From Byssothecium circinans (taxonomy: Eukaryota > Ascomycota > Dothideomycetes > Pleosporales > Massarinaceae), in the NCBI GenBank assembly GCA_010015675.1, contig ML976986.1, forward strand, positions 1,109,455 to 1,173,454: a stretch of 64,000 nucleotides of DNA, in the 5' to 3' direction. Both the position numbers and the translations under genes were made by a program. Position 1 is the stretch's first letter. Each line of letters opens with the position of its first letter. Below the pieces are notes generated by a model. The model was given only the letters and a program-made list of their open reading frames with translations, searched no databases and was not told where the DNA came from. Shown one piece after another: positions 10,369 through 22,101 of the stretch.

Positions 10369-11983
10369 ATGGCGCTCTCCCAGCTTGTCAACAACTGCAC
10401 ACCTGAAGTAATTCCCTTTCCATCAATCTTTGGAGCAGCTTTCACTTCTGTGCAAGCATCTGTCGTACAGAACTACTCGAGCTTCGTTCCTGGATATGCC
10501 AATTACAATCATGGCGACATTGACGGCAGAGACATGAGCCTTTGCAGTAAGTGCCGACCTTGAGATATTACAGCTGCCTTATATTGGAGACAGTTGACTG
10601 ACTTCGTATAGACATCACAATAACGCACACCCATCCTGGCCAACATGACACAATCATCACTAAGGTCTGGCTTCCCATACAACCTGCCTGGAACCAACGG
10701 CTCCAAGCCGTCGGCGGCGGGGGCTACATCGCCGGCCTCCACCCATTCACCGACCTCCAAATGACTGGCGCTTTAGCCGAAGGCTACGCAACCGTGACCT
10801 CGAACGGCGGTGTTCTTTCCCAGTTTCCCATTGACTGGGCTTTACTGAGTCCTGGAAATGTGGACCTGCTTGCGCTTCAAAACTTCGCACATGTCGCACT
10901 GAAAGATTCCGCCCTAGTCGCAAAGAGCGTTATCAAAAGCTTCTATGGCCAGGCCGCGAAGTTTTCGTACTGGAGCGGGTGCTCACAGGGTGGTCGGCAG
11001 GGCCTCGCGTTCGCGCAACGGTATCCGGATGTATTCAATGGAATCGCTGCAGCCGCTCCGGCGATCAACTGGCACAAGGTCACTGTCGCTGATCACTTTC
11101 CTCAGCAAGTCATGAATGAGATGCGAGAGTACCCTCACCCTTGTGAGCTAGATGCTCTCACTATGGCCGCAATCAAAGCTTGTGATGGCAACGATGGTGT
11201 CATTGACGGTATCATATCAGACCCAGATTCGTGCCATTTCAACCCTTATTCGATCATCGGAACTTCTGTCAACTGCAGTTCTTCGTCCGCAGCCCGAATG
11301 ATATCGAAAGCTGCCGCTGTCGTTGCCGATGCTGCTTGGAATGGAGCTCGTGACGCGAACGGATCTTTTCTCTGGCACACAGCTGGTCACACTGCTAATC
11401 TCACTGCACCTACCGTTGGTATCGCGAGTACAACTTGTTCAGCCAACGGTACATGTACTGGAACCAACGTCACGCTTGTGACTGACTGGGTCCGTCTGTT
11501 CGTCGAAAAAGACCCCAACTATGATCTCGTTAGCATGTCGCGACAAGACTACGTGCACGCATTCCGACAGACTATTCTGGACTACGAGTCCCTCATCGGC
11601 ACAAACTCACCCGATCTGAGCGAGTTTCGCAAGGCTGGCGGAAAGATGATAACATACCATGGTCTTGTAAGCATACGTCGCAGCTCTTCAAACAGTCAGA
11701 GGTGATATTAATGAGCTCTTAGGCTGATGAAATCATCCCATTCCGAAATTCGCGCCAATATTACGACGCAGTCACTGCACTTGACCCTAAGGTGCATGAC
11801 TTCTACCGTCTATTCGAATCTCCGGGACTGGGTCACTGCTATGGAGGGATCGGAGGGTATCCTTCGGGGACTTTTGATGCGGTAGTCAAGTGGGTTGAAG
11901 AGGGCGTTGTACCTGAAATGTTGGTCGCAACAAGTGTGACGAATCGCTCGACGGTTCTGCATCCGTATAACGCAAATGCATAA
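10369..11983 (+). CDS. Tannase/feruloyl esterase family protein
   Basis: Alpha/beta hydrolases of this family (Pfam tannase) cleave gallate or hydroxycinnamate esters of plant polymers. Exons 10369-10546, 10612-11666 and 11723-11983 (introns 65 and 56 nt) give 497 residues. Visible are the early CTPEVIPFPS block, VWLP and LQAVGGGGYIAG, the nucleophile motif GCSQGGRQG, the Asp/Gly-rich calcium-loop-like CDGNDGVIDGIISDPDSC, and a late GLADEIIPFRNSRQYYDAV with the catalytic Asp, followed by the His region PGLGHCYGG. Family members are normally secreted, but the N-terminus MALSQLVNNC is not a signal peptide, so either a 5' exon is missed or the protein is intracellular. The C-terminus stops slightly early relative to the usual CPYP ending. 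Confidence 0.85.
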
Positions 11984-12367
11984 ATAGATAAGGCGATGTC
12001 GGCTATGGGGGAATATGGTGAATGGTATGCTGGACCGTCAATTGAAACTGTCTTGTAGGGTGGTTGATGTTGTGTTCAACAGGGTTATGGGCAATTTTTG
12101 AGGTCAGAATTTCGACAGGGTCAAATGCGATAGATATAGATTGTTATTCGTTCTGAAACCGATCTTGTTGAACTCTGCTGCCATACGTGGTGAAGTGAAG
12201 GTTGAAGTTGAACAAATAAGCCTACTACACCGGACTTAAATAGACTTATCTCCGGATATCTTACCGCTACTCCGCGGGCCATAGCTCCCACAGCCGGCTA
12301 TTGATGATGCGTGCTTGCACCTTGTCTCGATCTCACGCTCCCCATCCTTTACCACGACAAACCAGCA
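11984..12367. other. Intergenic
   Basis: Region between two plus-strand genes, carrying the tannase gene's 3' end and the promoter of the WD40 gene. Nothing else seen. Confidence 0.5.
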
Positions 12368-14575
12368 ATGAGCTCCTCAAGGTCCCCGCAAGATATCCCG
12401 AGCGAAGAGGACGACCCTCGCACCATCGTCTATGATCCGACCGATCCGTTCTGGCAAGACACAGAAGACGACAATGACGACATAGACTATATGCCCGCTC
12501 TAGGGGAGAATGAGGACGATGAGGGCGATAGTGCTGAGCTGAATTTTCACGGTATAGACTTAGAAAGGAGGGTTTGCGAAGTGTACCTACTGACCAAGTC
12601 TACAGACGCAGCGGAGAATCTGAGCGGGGTAGAATTCGAAGTCGAAATCACCGAGGGTGGTGACGATGAAGAAGAGGACGAGGAAGGAGACGAAGACGAG
12701 CAAGAAGGGGGTGAAGGCACGGCGCAACGGCCGATATACAGTATGATTCTGCTCCGCAAAATCTTTGACTGCGGATACCGACATTTGCTGATTAATGCAG
12801 TTTCACGAGACCAGATAATGCGATTATTAGGTCACTCAGGCCTAAGGCAGCTTTTCGCCACGGGAGGTTTTATGACAACCGGAGCGCGACGCCAGATGCG
12901 AGCTCTAGATAACGAAGACGATGATGATAGCGACGATAATAGCGAGGGAGGTACCGGATATGATCCTGTTGGACCAAGGACGCGGAGAAGAAGAGGTGGT
13001 GGAAGAGCTGCATTTCAAAAAGTGCCGAGTGATGAGGGGAAGGATCTGATGAACACGGGCATATTTGGGTCGAACGATAGGCCAACAGACAGTACAAAGA
13101 GAAAGAAGAGGCTGGCATATAATGTGATGCAGAGGGAATTGGGACTGGGGAGTGATGGCCGGCAAAAGAACGTGAACAGCGTCATGAGGCAAGGCCTCAT
13201 TCCGGGCTCTGCAGCTGATACCATAATACATTACAACGCGCGATGTTACTCTGGACAATTCTCGGACGATGGCAACTTCTTCTTCTCGTGCGCGCAGGAC
13301 TTCCGGGTGCGCATGTACGACACTTCGAACCCTTACGACTGGAAATACTACAAGCAAGTTGTATACCCCTACGGACAATGGACCATTACAGATGCATCGC
13401 TATCCCCAGACAACCGTTTCCTCGCCTACTCGTCCATCCGTTCCATCGTCTGCCTCGCGCCGACGGATCCGAACAACGACAACGAGCCCAATCTGCTCGA
13501 TTTTGCAAACACCGGAAGCACCAACAATCCCCGCAGCTTTCACAACTACTTTGGTATCTGGTCCATCCGCTTCTCCGGTGACGGTCGCGAGATAGTGGCC
13601 GGTACAGGTGACAACTCAGTCTACGTCTACGACATCGAGCGGCAACAATCGATTCTACGGATACCAGGGCACGAAGATGATGTCAATGCCGTCTGTTTCG
13701 GTGACACACAGAGTCCCCACATTTTGTACTCTGGAAGTGACGACACCACGCTCAAGGTCTGGGACCGGCGGAGTATGGGTGATGGTCGCGAAGCAGGGGT
13801 CTTCCTCGGCCACACTGAAGGTCTAACGTACGTTGACAGCAAAGGCGATGGACGCTACGTACTCTCGAACGGCAAAGACCAAACTGCGAAGCTTTGGGAT
13901 CTGCGAAAGATGCATTCCAAGGAGAAAGCTGACCGGATCGACATCAACGCCTACACGACACGCTTCGAATACCGTTCCAACGCCTACGACGACGACGATT
14001 ACAGACCTCATCCACACGACTGTTCGCTCGTCACGTTCCGTGGGCACAAAGTGCTCAAGACGCTAATCAGGTGCCACTTTTCGCCTCCAGGTAGCACAGA
14101 CTCGCGGTATGTGTACAGTGGGAGCTACGACGGGAGCGTGTATGTGTGGAACCTCGACGCAACGCTTGCAGGGAAGATCAACGTGCTCAAGGCGACCAAG
14201 AACAGTAGACCACGGGATCCAAATCTTCTGGCTGAGACATACGACTTCTATGGTAGGAACGGAGGTAGCTGGATGACTTGTGTCCGGGATGCTAGTTGGC
14301 ATCCCAATGCACCTATCGTTGCTGGTAAGTTTTCCATGTTCTTGCTACAGCTTTATTTGGGAAGCTAACGTTTAACAGCTACATCTTGGAACGGATGGGG
14401 CACTTCACAAGGCACTTGTACTGTACATACATGGAACGATGGGCTGGACGATGACGAGGCGGAGCCGAAGATTGGTCGAAGGGTGAATGCTCATTTGCAG
14501 CATGATGAGCGGTTGTATAGAACTACAGCTGGACCAAGGAGACACTGGTTCGATGACTATATGGATGACGACTAA
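12368..14575 (+). CDS. WD40 protein, DCAF11/WDR23-like
   Basis: Likely substrate receptor of a CUL4-DDB1 ubiquitin ligase, by homology to DCAF11/LEC14B proteins. Four exons, 12368-12551, 12606-12740, 12801-14324 and 14379-14575, encode 679 residues. The first two introns (54 and 60 nt) are multiples of three and lack stops, so they look coding; removal gives the clean joints FHDAAENLSG and QRPIYISRDQIMRLLG, and both contain branch-like CTGAC/CTGAT. An acidic N-terminus precedes at least six WD repeats, with typical ends such as KVWDRR, KLWDLRK and YVWNLD. The C-terminus is SWNGWG followed by a Trp/Asp-rich tail. Start chosen at the ATG of MSSSRSPQDI; the frame is open slightly upstream but without an ATG. 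Confidence 0.85.
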
Positions 14576-14963
14576 ACGACAGCCTTTTAGATTATACGTT
14601 CTGATTGATGATATGAGACGGCCGGTGTATATAGCTGGGTGCAGATGTTCCAATGAAATAGTGGCATGGGATATGGAGCGTGCCAAGTGAATCCAGTCTT
14701 GAAAGTGCAATCTTGGATATAATTATTCAAACTCCGACTTATCCGGCCCAGTGCAATGCCCGTCCAATCCTAATGTACAGCATTTTGCAGGGAAGGTTCC
14801 ACTGTCCGCTGATGCGACTTATCACCTCCCACACACACCCACGCAGCAGCTAGCCTGCCTGTTTTTGATGTCTTTCGCCGCTCACTTCACCCGTCACCCT
14901 TCACCAAACTGTCGTCAAATATGCGCTTCCGAAAGAAAATAGCTCTGCCGTGGATTCGCTAGA
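14576..14963. other. Convergent 3' intergenic region
   Basis: Tail-to-tail spacer between the WD40 gene (+) and the Sss1 gene (-). It should contain both transcript ends. No other feature. Confidence 0.5.
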
Positions 14964-15358
14964 CTATGAGCCGCCGACGAGGATGTTGTTCACGGGGATG
15001 TGGATGAGCTTGACGACGTAGCCGATGACGCCCATGACTACAAAGCCGACGCCAACTGCCTGGGAGATTTTGATGAATTCGCGCTGTCATTGAAATCAGT
15101 ACAGTTTCAAACAGGATTCTTGTGCTCCCTATCCCTATTCCCTCTTCCTCAAGCAACAGCATATAATTGGAACGCCCTCGCAGACAGCCAAAATGAGGAG
15201 AAAGGAGGCGCCGTACCTTATCAGGTTTCGTGCAGCGGTTCATGAATTGGACACCCTCCTTTATGAACTCCTGGGGCAGACTGCGGGCTGTTAGTACATG
15301 CGACTCCTGCGCGGAGGTGTGTAGGAGCGTACTCGGCGAGTTCCTTGACTTGATCCAT
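14964..15358 (-). CDS. sss1: Sec61 gamma subunit (Sss1), ER translocon
   Basis: Small tail-anchored subunit of the Sec61 protein-conducting channel in the ER membrane. Exons 15358-15333, 15280-15217 and 15083-14964 (introns 52 and 133 nt) give 69 residues, the usual family length. The protein reads [14 protein letters not shown], then the conserved amphipathic helix ending [16 protein letters not shown], one membrane helix ([18 protein letters not shown]) and the [12 protein letters not shown] ending. Nearly every position matches the family consensus. The first exon is only 26 nt, so simple ORF finding misses this gene. Confidence 0.95.
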
Positions 15359-16261
15359 TGCGATTTTGTTTCGTGCGTTGGTGTGTTGGTGAATTGGGAG
15401 GCTCGGAGGGTTTGTGAGAGGGATGTGGTGAGAATCGCAACGTGGATGACTTCTAGAAATTCGGCGGAGCTGGGGAACACTGGACACATTGCGGGAAACG
15501 GAGAAAGCCGCGGTGCTAGTTAGGGTTTCGCCAAGCATCTGTTAGCGCGGCCCGTGATCGCCCGAGCTCCCTGTCTCAGCGTCGCATCCTCGACGTTCGA
15601 CAACTCTTCCTTACCCTCCATCTGTCGCCTTTCGCATCCTCGAGGGACGACGATACTAACTCGTCCATCGCAGGCTACGCTAGACGTCCCGAATCGCAAC
15701 TCGCAGCCCTCAAGACGCGTCCAAACACCAAGTCTTCTGCAACCGCGATAGCCCACCACAAGGCTGTCTTCCCACGTCATTTCTTCTATTTCTCAGAGCG
15801 CGAAGCATTGCCCTGTAGTATTCTGGCGGAAACATCTGTATTACCGCAATCACACATTCGGACTGTACTGGAGACGGACTAGGCGAGGCAAGCACTGAGT
15901 CAGAGCTACTGAGGCTCCCTTCTGGCACACAACTACTGTACTTTCACACTCCGCATCTGCCAGAGGCGATCGGATTACTCTATCTTGCTTTGAGCAGACT
16001 TTCACGGTTTCTGTTTTACGCTTCAGGAGCGGCTCTGTACGTATTTCCTCTTGTATGCGCTCTTCAGCCCGACAATGCGCGCTTTGCTTTTTCGCTCGGT
16101 TTCTACCTTCACTGTTTGTCTGACGGTTCACTGATGTGCCAAGTGCGAGCAGCTTCATGTTCTTTGGCCAATAGGCTTGACGAATCAAGTATCTAAGCCA
16201 ATTAAAGACTCAGTCTCTCACCTCACCGCCCTTCAAGACTGCAATCTGATCCTGCAGCACA
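15359..16261. other. Divergent promoter region, 0.9 kb
   Basis: Lies between the divergently transcribed Sss1 gene (-) and the RRM-protein gene (+). Several overlapping frames exist but none has a recognisable domain or codon bias. No TATA box stands out, as expected for housekeeping genes. Confidence 0.5.
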
Positions 16262-17592
16262 ATGGCTGACGATGACAACTTCGACATCGACATCTATGGC
16301 GATGACTCCGGCCAGAACTACCAGGACCAGCAAACCACAGCTGAGACCGACGCCGCGATGCACACCGACACAAACGTGAACGAATCGACGGACGGCGCTA
16401 GTGACATCAAATCAGAGGGCGTGGACCCCGCAGTTAACTCAGAGACAGCAAACGGAGAGACACGTGTTGAGAACGGGACCCAGCAGATCTCCAGCACGGG
16501 TGCCTCAGCAAACAACCAGACTTTCCAGAAGCAAGCGCCGCAGCAACAGGGGACAAAGCGCAAGCAAGGTGATGACGACGACCGTCCGATGGATCCAGGT
16601 GCGACTGCGGCACTCATGATCAATGACCTCAACTGGTGGATCAGTGAGGAAGATATTCGCGGATGGTCTAACCAAAGTGGGTGTGAGGACGAGCTGAACG
16701 AAATCACTTTCAACGAGCACAAAGTGAACGGCAAGAGCAAAGGGTGAGCTCGCTGTACATGGCTTAACCAAACTCTCGCTGACGGATACCTGCAGGCAAG
16801 TCTACGTGCAGCTGCAGAGCCCGCAAGCTGCGACTGCTCTCAAGCACCAGGTCGAAGCTCTCTACCGAGACCAGGCCCATGCGAAGAAGCCTACAGCCAT
16901 ATTCAATCCCCCGCACGTCAATCCTTTCAAGACGCTTCCCAAGGATGTGCCTCAACGCGACAAGAACCGCGGTGACCGGTCGTCGTCCGGAAATTTTGGA
17001 AACCAGGGTGGTCAAGGCGGCAACTACAATCGTTTCAACAATCGCGGAGGCGGAAACTTCAACAACCGGGGAGGCAACAACAACATAGGCTTCCAGAATC
17101 GCAACTTTTCAGGCCCCAATTGCGGCATGAGCCCCAGTGGCATGGGAGGAGGTTTCAATGCCCCCCCAATGAACAATTTTGGCGGAAATCCCATGGGCAT
17201 CAACAACTTCAATCCGGGCTTCAATCGTGGTGGCATGATGGGTGGCATGCGTGGCGGCATGAACAATCGTGGCCGAGGCGGGATGATGGGCCCCAATATG
17301 GGCGGGATGAACATGCCTATGGGCAACAACATGATGGGCATGAATGGTGGTATGATGGGCATAGGCGGCAATATGGGAATGATGGGCGGCATGGGTACGT
17401 CTCTGGTCGTCGATTATGTTTTCCTTAAAATCAATTCGATCGAATACTGACATTTGCTTTGCGTTAGGTCCCGGCGGCTTCGGCGGCAGCCAGCCTCAGT
17501 TCAACCCAGCTTTCTTCGGCCAGAACCAAGGCGGCGGTGGCGGCGACGGCAACTGGAACCCCCACGGCAACAAGCGACCGCGACCCGAGTAG
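16262..17592 (+). CDS. CPSF6/CFIm68-like RRM protein with Gly/Met-rich tail
   Basis: Probable pre-mRNA 3'-end processing RNA-binding protein. Exons 16262-16743, 16796-17394 and 17468-17592 (introns 52 and 73 nt) encode 401 residues. The N-terminus is acidic and Gln/Thr-rich. The single RRM spans about residues 115-190: LMINDLNWWISEEDIRG is the RNP2 region with the double Trp typical of CPSF6/7, and NGKSKGQVYVQLQ is RNP1, split by intron 1. Residues ~235-385 are low complexity, first Asn/Gly/Arg (RGG-like), then Gly/Met (GGM repeats). The C-terminus NKRPRPE resembles a nuclear localisation signal. The RRM class is well supported; partners are inferred from the family. Confidence 0.85.
17000..17394 (+). 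repeat. Coding Gly/Asn/Met low-complexity tract
   Basis: Degenerate GGC/ATG/AAC-rich repeats encode FNNRGG units and then GGMxGG and MGGM units in the RRM protein. Such tracts commonly support phase separation or RNA binding; that role is inference here. They also produce long false open frames on the opposite strand. Confidence 0.6.
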
Positions 17593-18328
17593 ACTCTTTC
17601 TTCTGTTTGCTTACTACAGCATTTCCATCTTTCTGGGGCGCATGGCTCTCAGTGCTCTGGTCTGCTTCGGCGTTCATTGCCTCGACATCACATCCACGAG
17701 AGCGATGAAGCCGCTCTTCCTCGAGGTTCCTCTTGGTATCACATTATGGCCCTCTTTTCGGCGGTATTTTCGAAACCGCTCGGTCTCTCAGTGAGACCGT
17801 TGCTTCGGCTTATGTTTTTCTTTTCGCGTCGATCGGCGTTCTATGGGCATATTACCGGGACTTTTCTCAATCTAGGGAATGAAATCATCTCCTGTCATGT
17901 GTCCTTCTTTCTTTTCTTCTTCTTCTATGACTATCTAATGTCTTTTCTTTTCTCTCTCACCTGCCCTGCATCTAGCATATTTAGCATGGCGCCGTGGTGT
18001 TATTCGTGTATTCGTCTCAAGTCTTCTTGAAGTGTATTATCATTATTATCGTGTATGTGGAAGCAGCATAACAGCGTAGCGTGTGGGATGCGCTTTGCGT
18101 AGCACGCAGGGCGTGCTTAGATGTTGTATGAGTTGAGGTTTTTGAAGTCTCACACCGGACGGTTGTATACTGAGTACACGTAGACGCTGTGATTTGAAAC
18201 TGTCGTGCACGGGTCATCTAGTGCGAACTCAGATACTTAGCTATGTCTTTCATCTGCGAAGAAATACTTATATGTAGTCACTATACAGCTGCCACATGCA
18301 AAGACCCCTAGCCATCTAATCCAACCTT
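17593..18328. other. 3' region, pyrimidine-rich
   Basis: Likely 3' untranslated sequence of the RRM gene: T/C-rich with short open frames that lack coding character. No RNA gene recognised. Confidence 0.45.
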
Positions 18329-19041
18329 CTACTCTCCCCTTCTATTCTGATTTGGTCTATACCGCTCATAATTCGTATCCCCATCCCCATCCCCCACAGT
18401 CCCACAGTCCCACCAAAATACCCCTCCTCTCCCTCCCCTCTCCCCCATGCTAACCTCCCCTCCAACCCTCCTCCACGCCCCCAAAATCTCACTCGCCCCC
18501 AGCGGCGTCGTCGGAATCTCCACATTCACCTGTTCCACCTGCTCCCAAGCCGCGTCCTCTGATACCCAGTCCAATACGACGTCCCTTCTCCCCCCCGAAC
18601 GTCCTCGCCCAATATCGTGGTACTACAATTTCTCGTCGATACATTAGAACCCATTCTCGATTTCGAAGGGCCATAGAACCCCGGCCCCGCATCAGCCATG
18701 GAGACAAAAGTACTATGCGTTCCCAGCCTACTCCCCATGAAATCTTCAGGGAGGCCATAGAGCTCGGCGTCGCCGCCGAAAGCTTCTCTGAACTCCGCTC
18801 TCTTCCTGAAGTTTTCGAAGTCGAGGTTTTGTTCCGCGATGGCTTCTACGTGGGGTATCTGCGTGCCTTGATGTAGCTGGTCGTCACTGTTCTCATTGTT
18901 TTCAGGGATCATTTCAGGCATATATTCATCGCTGTCAGCATGAAGCGTTGACGCGCAACACAGCGCTCCCGCTTCGAAAACATCCCGTTGCTTGCTATGA
19001 GCATATATTTCCTTGAGTAGGTGCTGCGATTCCGCATGCAA
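18329..19041 (-). pseudogene. Hypothetical ORF frameshifted at a G7 tract
   Basis: Unknown protein. One frame from about 19041 reads LLKEIYAHSKQRDVFEAGAL and, after an acidic stretch, FENFRKRAEFREAFGGDAEL and a Gly/Ser region, and ends at 18526. At seven G (minus strand, about 18590-18596) the other frame takes over with DWVSEDAAWEQVEQV and PTTPLGASEILGAWRRV, running to 18329. One extra G would fuse them into a single protein of about 235 residues. The 5' end also lacks a suitable ATG: an in-frame TAA lies near 19070 and the first in-frame ATG is near 18918. A homopolymer sequencing error, a decayed gene or a missed intron are all possible. No family recognised. Confidence 0.35.
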
Positions 19042-19364
19042 CAGGGCGTAATAAGTTTTTTACACAGAGATCACTCCGCTTCGTCTTATTTTCATCCCGA
19101 TTTTCGACATCGGTGAAAGGTGAAGTGGAGTAGGATAGCAATTTGTTGTCAAAAGCACGCGTACAGTTCCGTTTAAACGACACGAGGAGGGAAGGCAGAG
19201 GGATCGTGGCGTACAACATATTTCCATTACCCTCGGAATTGATACTCCCTATGCCCTGGGTGCCAAATATATACTGCTGTGTAAACTACTATCTGATCAG
19301 CTTCCCTTCACTGTCAACCCCCCATGTCTTCCGCTATAACCCACTCACCTCCATCAAAGTAGCA

Positions 19365-19535
19365 ATGTCATCCCACTACTCACAAAACGAACTCCCACCC
19401 ACCACATTCACCGGAATCAATATGGCACAACCTAAACCGTCAACACGCCAAAGATATTCCTCAACACACTCAATAAAGCAGAAAGTGAGGAAAATACTGG
19501 AAGAGACGGCGAATGACCATATAATGGCGGCGTAG
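19365..19535 (+). CDS. Possible small protein, 56 residues
   Basis: A short frame starting at an ATG in the context AGCAATGTC, preceded by a C/A-rich leader of the kind seen before well-expressed fungal genes. The product is polar, with SIKQKVRKILEETANDH as a likely amphipathic helix near the C-terminus and no Cys, signal peptide or membrane segment. No homologous family recognised. Size and composition make this tentative. Confidence 0.3.
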   Translation: MSSHYSQNELPPTTFTGINMAQPKPSTRQRYSSTHSIKQKVRKILEETANDHIMAA

Positions 19536-20459
19536 ATGGAGTTAGTTTAGATCTTGAAAGTCGTTAGTAATGAACAAGGGGTAGGGAAAAGGGGTGATAA
19601 GTAGAGCACGAACTCCAGATTGAAAAGGGTCAGCAATTAAATTGATAAACTGGCCCGTACTATCGCTTCCGGAAGACTGTTTTCGTATCCTGAGCTCCAT
19701 GACTAAAGCAACAGACTGTGAGGAACGAAGAACATGGAAAAGAAAAAGGTGAAAGCACTACTTCGTCGAAAGAAATCCCTTAAAGCAAAATACTGATACT
19801 GCCAGAGACGTGAAAGGTGTGTCTGTTGAGAGCATACAGCATACCGCTCTCGTTGATGTCCGGAGATGCTAGCTCCCGCTTCATTCCTCATCGGAGGTGC
19901 CTTTTTCGCCCTCACCAAAACTGGGAGATCGAGAGTCTTCTAAATAGTGGAGAAAATCCGCAGGGTGGATCATGGGAAGATGACCTTGGCAGGTACGGGA
20001 GGGCAAACTTGGAAAGTGAACTTTGCCACTTTTCCTATAAATTATTAGTCTTAGTACCCGCCAGCTGCCTAGCGTGGAGACTAGAAACTGGTGGGGCGTT
20101 TTGGAATAATCAAGCAACATCATAACCATTTTAGGGCATGTCAGAACAGGTGGACAAGGTAAGTGAAGCTGCAGAAACAAAAACTCCGATCTTCTCGTCC
20201 TCGGCCTACTCTTCGTTCTAACCTATTGCCTTTCTTTATACTACAGCATTAGAGCCAAAGTCTCACGCCGATCGATTTGTCCGATCCAGACTGTGGTAAG
20301 TGTTGCAAGACTTTTTCATACATGACTATGCTATCGCCAAAGGCGCATTTTCCAAAGATTCATTCATTACCATCTCCCCCACCCTTCCTGAAGCTATCAT
20401 CCACAAATCCTCCCCCAAACAAACCCTACCCGTCCTTCCTCACCCAACCCCACAACCCC
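19536..20459. other. Intergenic
   Basis: About 0.9 kb with no supportable gene; the distal part is C/T-rich and probably holds the 3' untranslated region of the methyltransferase gene. Confidence 0.45.
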
Positions 20460-21393
20460 TCACGCCTTCTTAAACCCAATCGTAACATGAATATCACACC
20501 TCATATAAGCCCCCGACTCCATCTCCTGCACCGCCAACGCCCTCGTCCTCTCCACCTCCTGCACATCCCAAAACGCCTCCGTACCCGGCTCCCCCTTCTC
20601 CTTCCTCAGCGCCATATTCCGCAATCCCGTAAGAATAGCCCCAGCCTGAACCTCGTTAAAATCCCCCCTCTGCTCCACCAACCGGTCCGAACTAAGCACA
20701 TCCTCCTCCACCCGCTCCAGCCCGCCGCCCTCAAACAGCTCCCGGAAGTCGGGGAAGTTGAAGCCAAACCGCTTCTTCATCAGGGTCATGAAATGGAAGC
20801 CTGCGCGCGTCAGAGCGTGGCCGGGCGTCGAGTTCGGATCCGCGCCGCGGTATGCGCGGCTGCCGACGAAATCGCCCTCGGTCCAGCATATAGCGCCGCC
20901 GGGCTTGAGGAGCTGGAGGATGTTTTGGAGCGCGGGTTCCCAGGCGCCTTCGCCCAGGGCGCTGATGAGGAGTCGAGCGTTCACGACGTCGAATTTGCCG
21001 TGCAGCGCTTCGGGAAACGGTTCCTTGAAGTTGCCGAGTTGGAGCGTGACGTTGGAGGGGAGGCTGTCTGCGGGGAGGAATAAATTGCTCGATATGTCGA
21101 AGCCGGTGAATTGGTAGGTCGGTGGTGAGGCTTTGGAGAGTTCGCTGGGCCAGATTCCGGTTCCGGTGCCGATGTCTGCTATGCGGGCGTCCTTGGGGAG
21201 GGTTTTGACGATGGAAGGGTGGAGGAGGTAGCCGATTGCTCTGATGATGGGGTCAGCGAATGTAGGGTTTAGGGAGGGCAGTGTTGTCGAGCGTGGAATG
21301 GGCATACTTTGTCCAAATGTAGTGTTGTTTAATGAGGCGTTGTTGCTCCTCAGTTGCTCGGCCGAGCCAGTAGGGTTCGTTATTACCAGGCAT
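20460..21393 (-). CDS. Class I SAM-dependent methyltransferase
   Basis: Transfers a methyl group from S-adenosylmethionine; substrate unknown. Exons 21393-21308 and 21240-20460, separated by a 67-nt intron (GTATGC to CATCAG), encode 288 residues. The first exon reads MPGNNEPYWLGRATEEQQRL, typical of LaeA/UMTA-like fungal methyltransferases, and joins in frame to AIGYLLHPSIV. Motif I is ADIGTGTGIWPSEL, then TGFDIS, NFKEPFPEALHGKFDVVNAR (motif II region) and LLKPGGAICWTEGDF (motif III). A longer open frame starting at 21305 uses intron sequence as its N-terminus and should not be taken as the start. No biosynthetic cluster partners lie next to it. Confidence 0.85.
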
Positions 21394-22101
21394 GTCGATC
21401 AAGTGATATCAAGTAATGGGCGTATCAAGTCGAGGACGATATACCTGACACTTTGGGGTTGTTATATATTGGAGAAGGTGTGGTTTTATTGCCGCGAAGG
21501 TATCCGACGTATGCGATCGACGATAGATCGTGAAGCGGGGAGAACTGCAGCTCCGCCGCACCTTGGAAGCTCATTGGGGCTGTTTTGGTTGTTAGCGCTG
21601 CCTCTCTTGGACCGAATTCTCCGGATTTAAGCCCAATCCACCCAAAATGTGGAGACGGCCCCTATCCCACCAAAAATAAGGTTGCGACGCTTTATTTAGT
21701 AGGATGATTTAATTCTACATGTTAACATACATAGGGAGTATAAGTTCTAGGCGGGTAGATGTATTTACGTAGCGTGGTAGTGTGTACCGACGCTAGCCTC
21801 TTAGGGTAACCCCGCGTCAAGAGTGAAAGAGATACTCTTGGTGAATCCACTATCGCGTATTCATCGCAGGATGTAGCCTGGAGCCATAGTCATTGTTGAT
21901 TTTCTCTCTCAAGTTGGGACATCTGAGTGGCATAAGTTCAAGCGGTAACGAGCAGTTGGTCGATCGACAGGTAGACTTCAACAACTGAGAGTGTTTTGGG
22001 ATGATCATCTTTGGGCATGGGTTGATATTTGCCGAAAGCTACCTGCCAGTTTCGGTTCGAGCCGAACGTCCCTTTCGCAGAAGATCTGAACTACGATTCA
22101 A
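21394..22101. other. Intergenic
   Basis: 0.7 kb spacer containing the methyltransferase promoter and the LPMO 3' end. An AT-rich part lies near 21690-21760. No gene seen. Confidence 0.45.

Noticed and set aside
12311..12367. WD40 protein extended upstream to 12311
   Set aside because: The frame there starts at GTG, not ATG; the first ATG in frame is 12368.
17024..17453. Pro/Met-rich and His/Ala-rich minus-strand frames
   Set aside because: Shadows of the Gly/Met/Asn repeats of the RRM protein.
20460..21305. Methyltransferase start at 21305 (MPIPRSTTLPS...)
   Set aside because: Those residues come from intron sequence; a GTATGC-CATCAG intron and an upstream exon give a family-like N-terminus.
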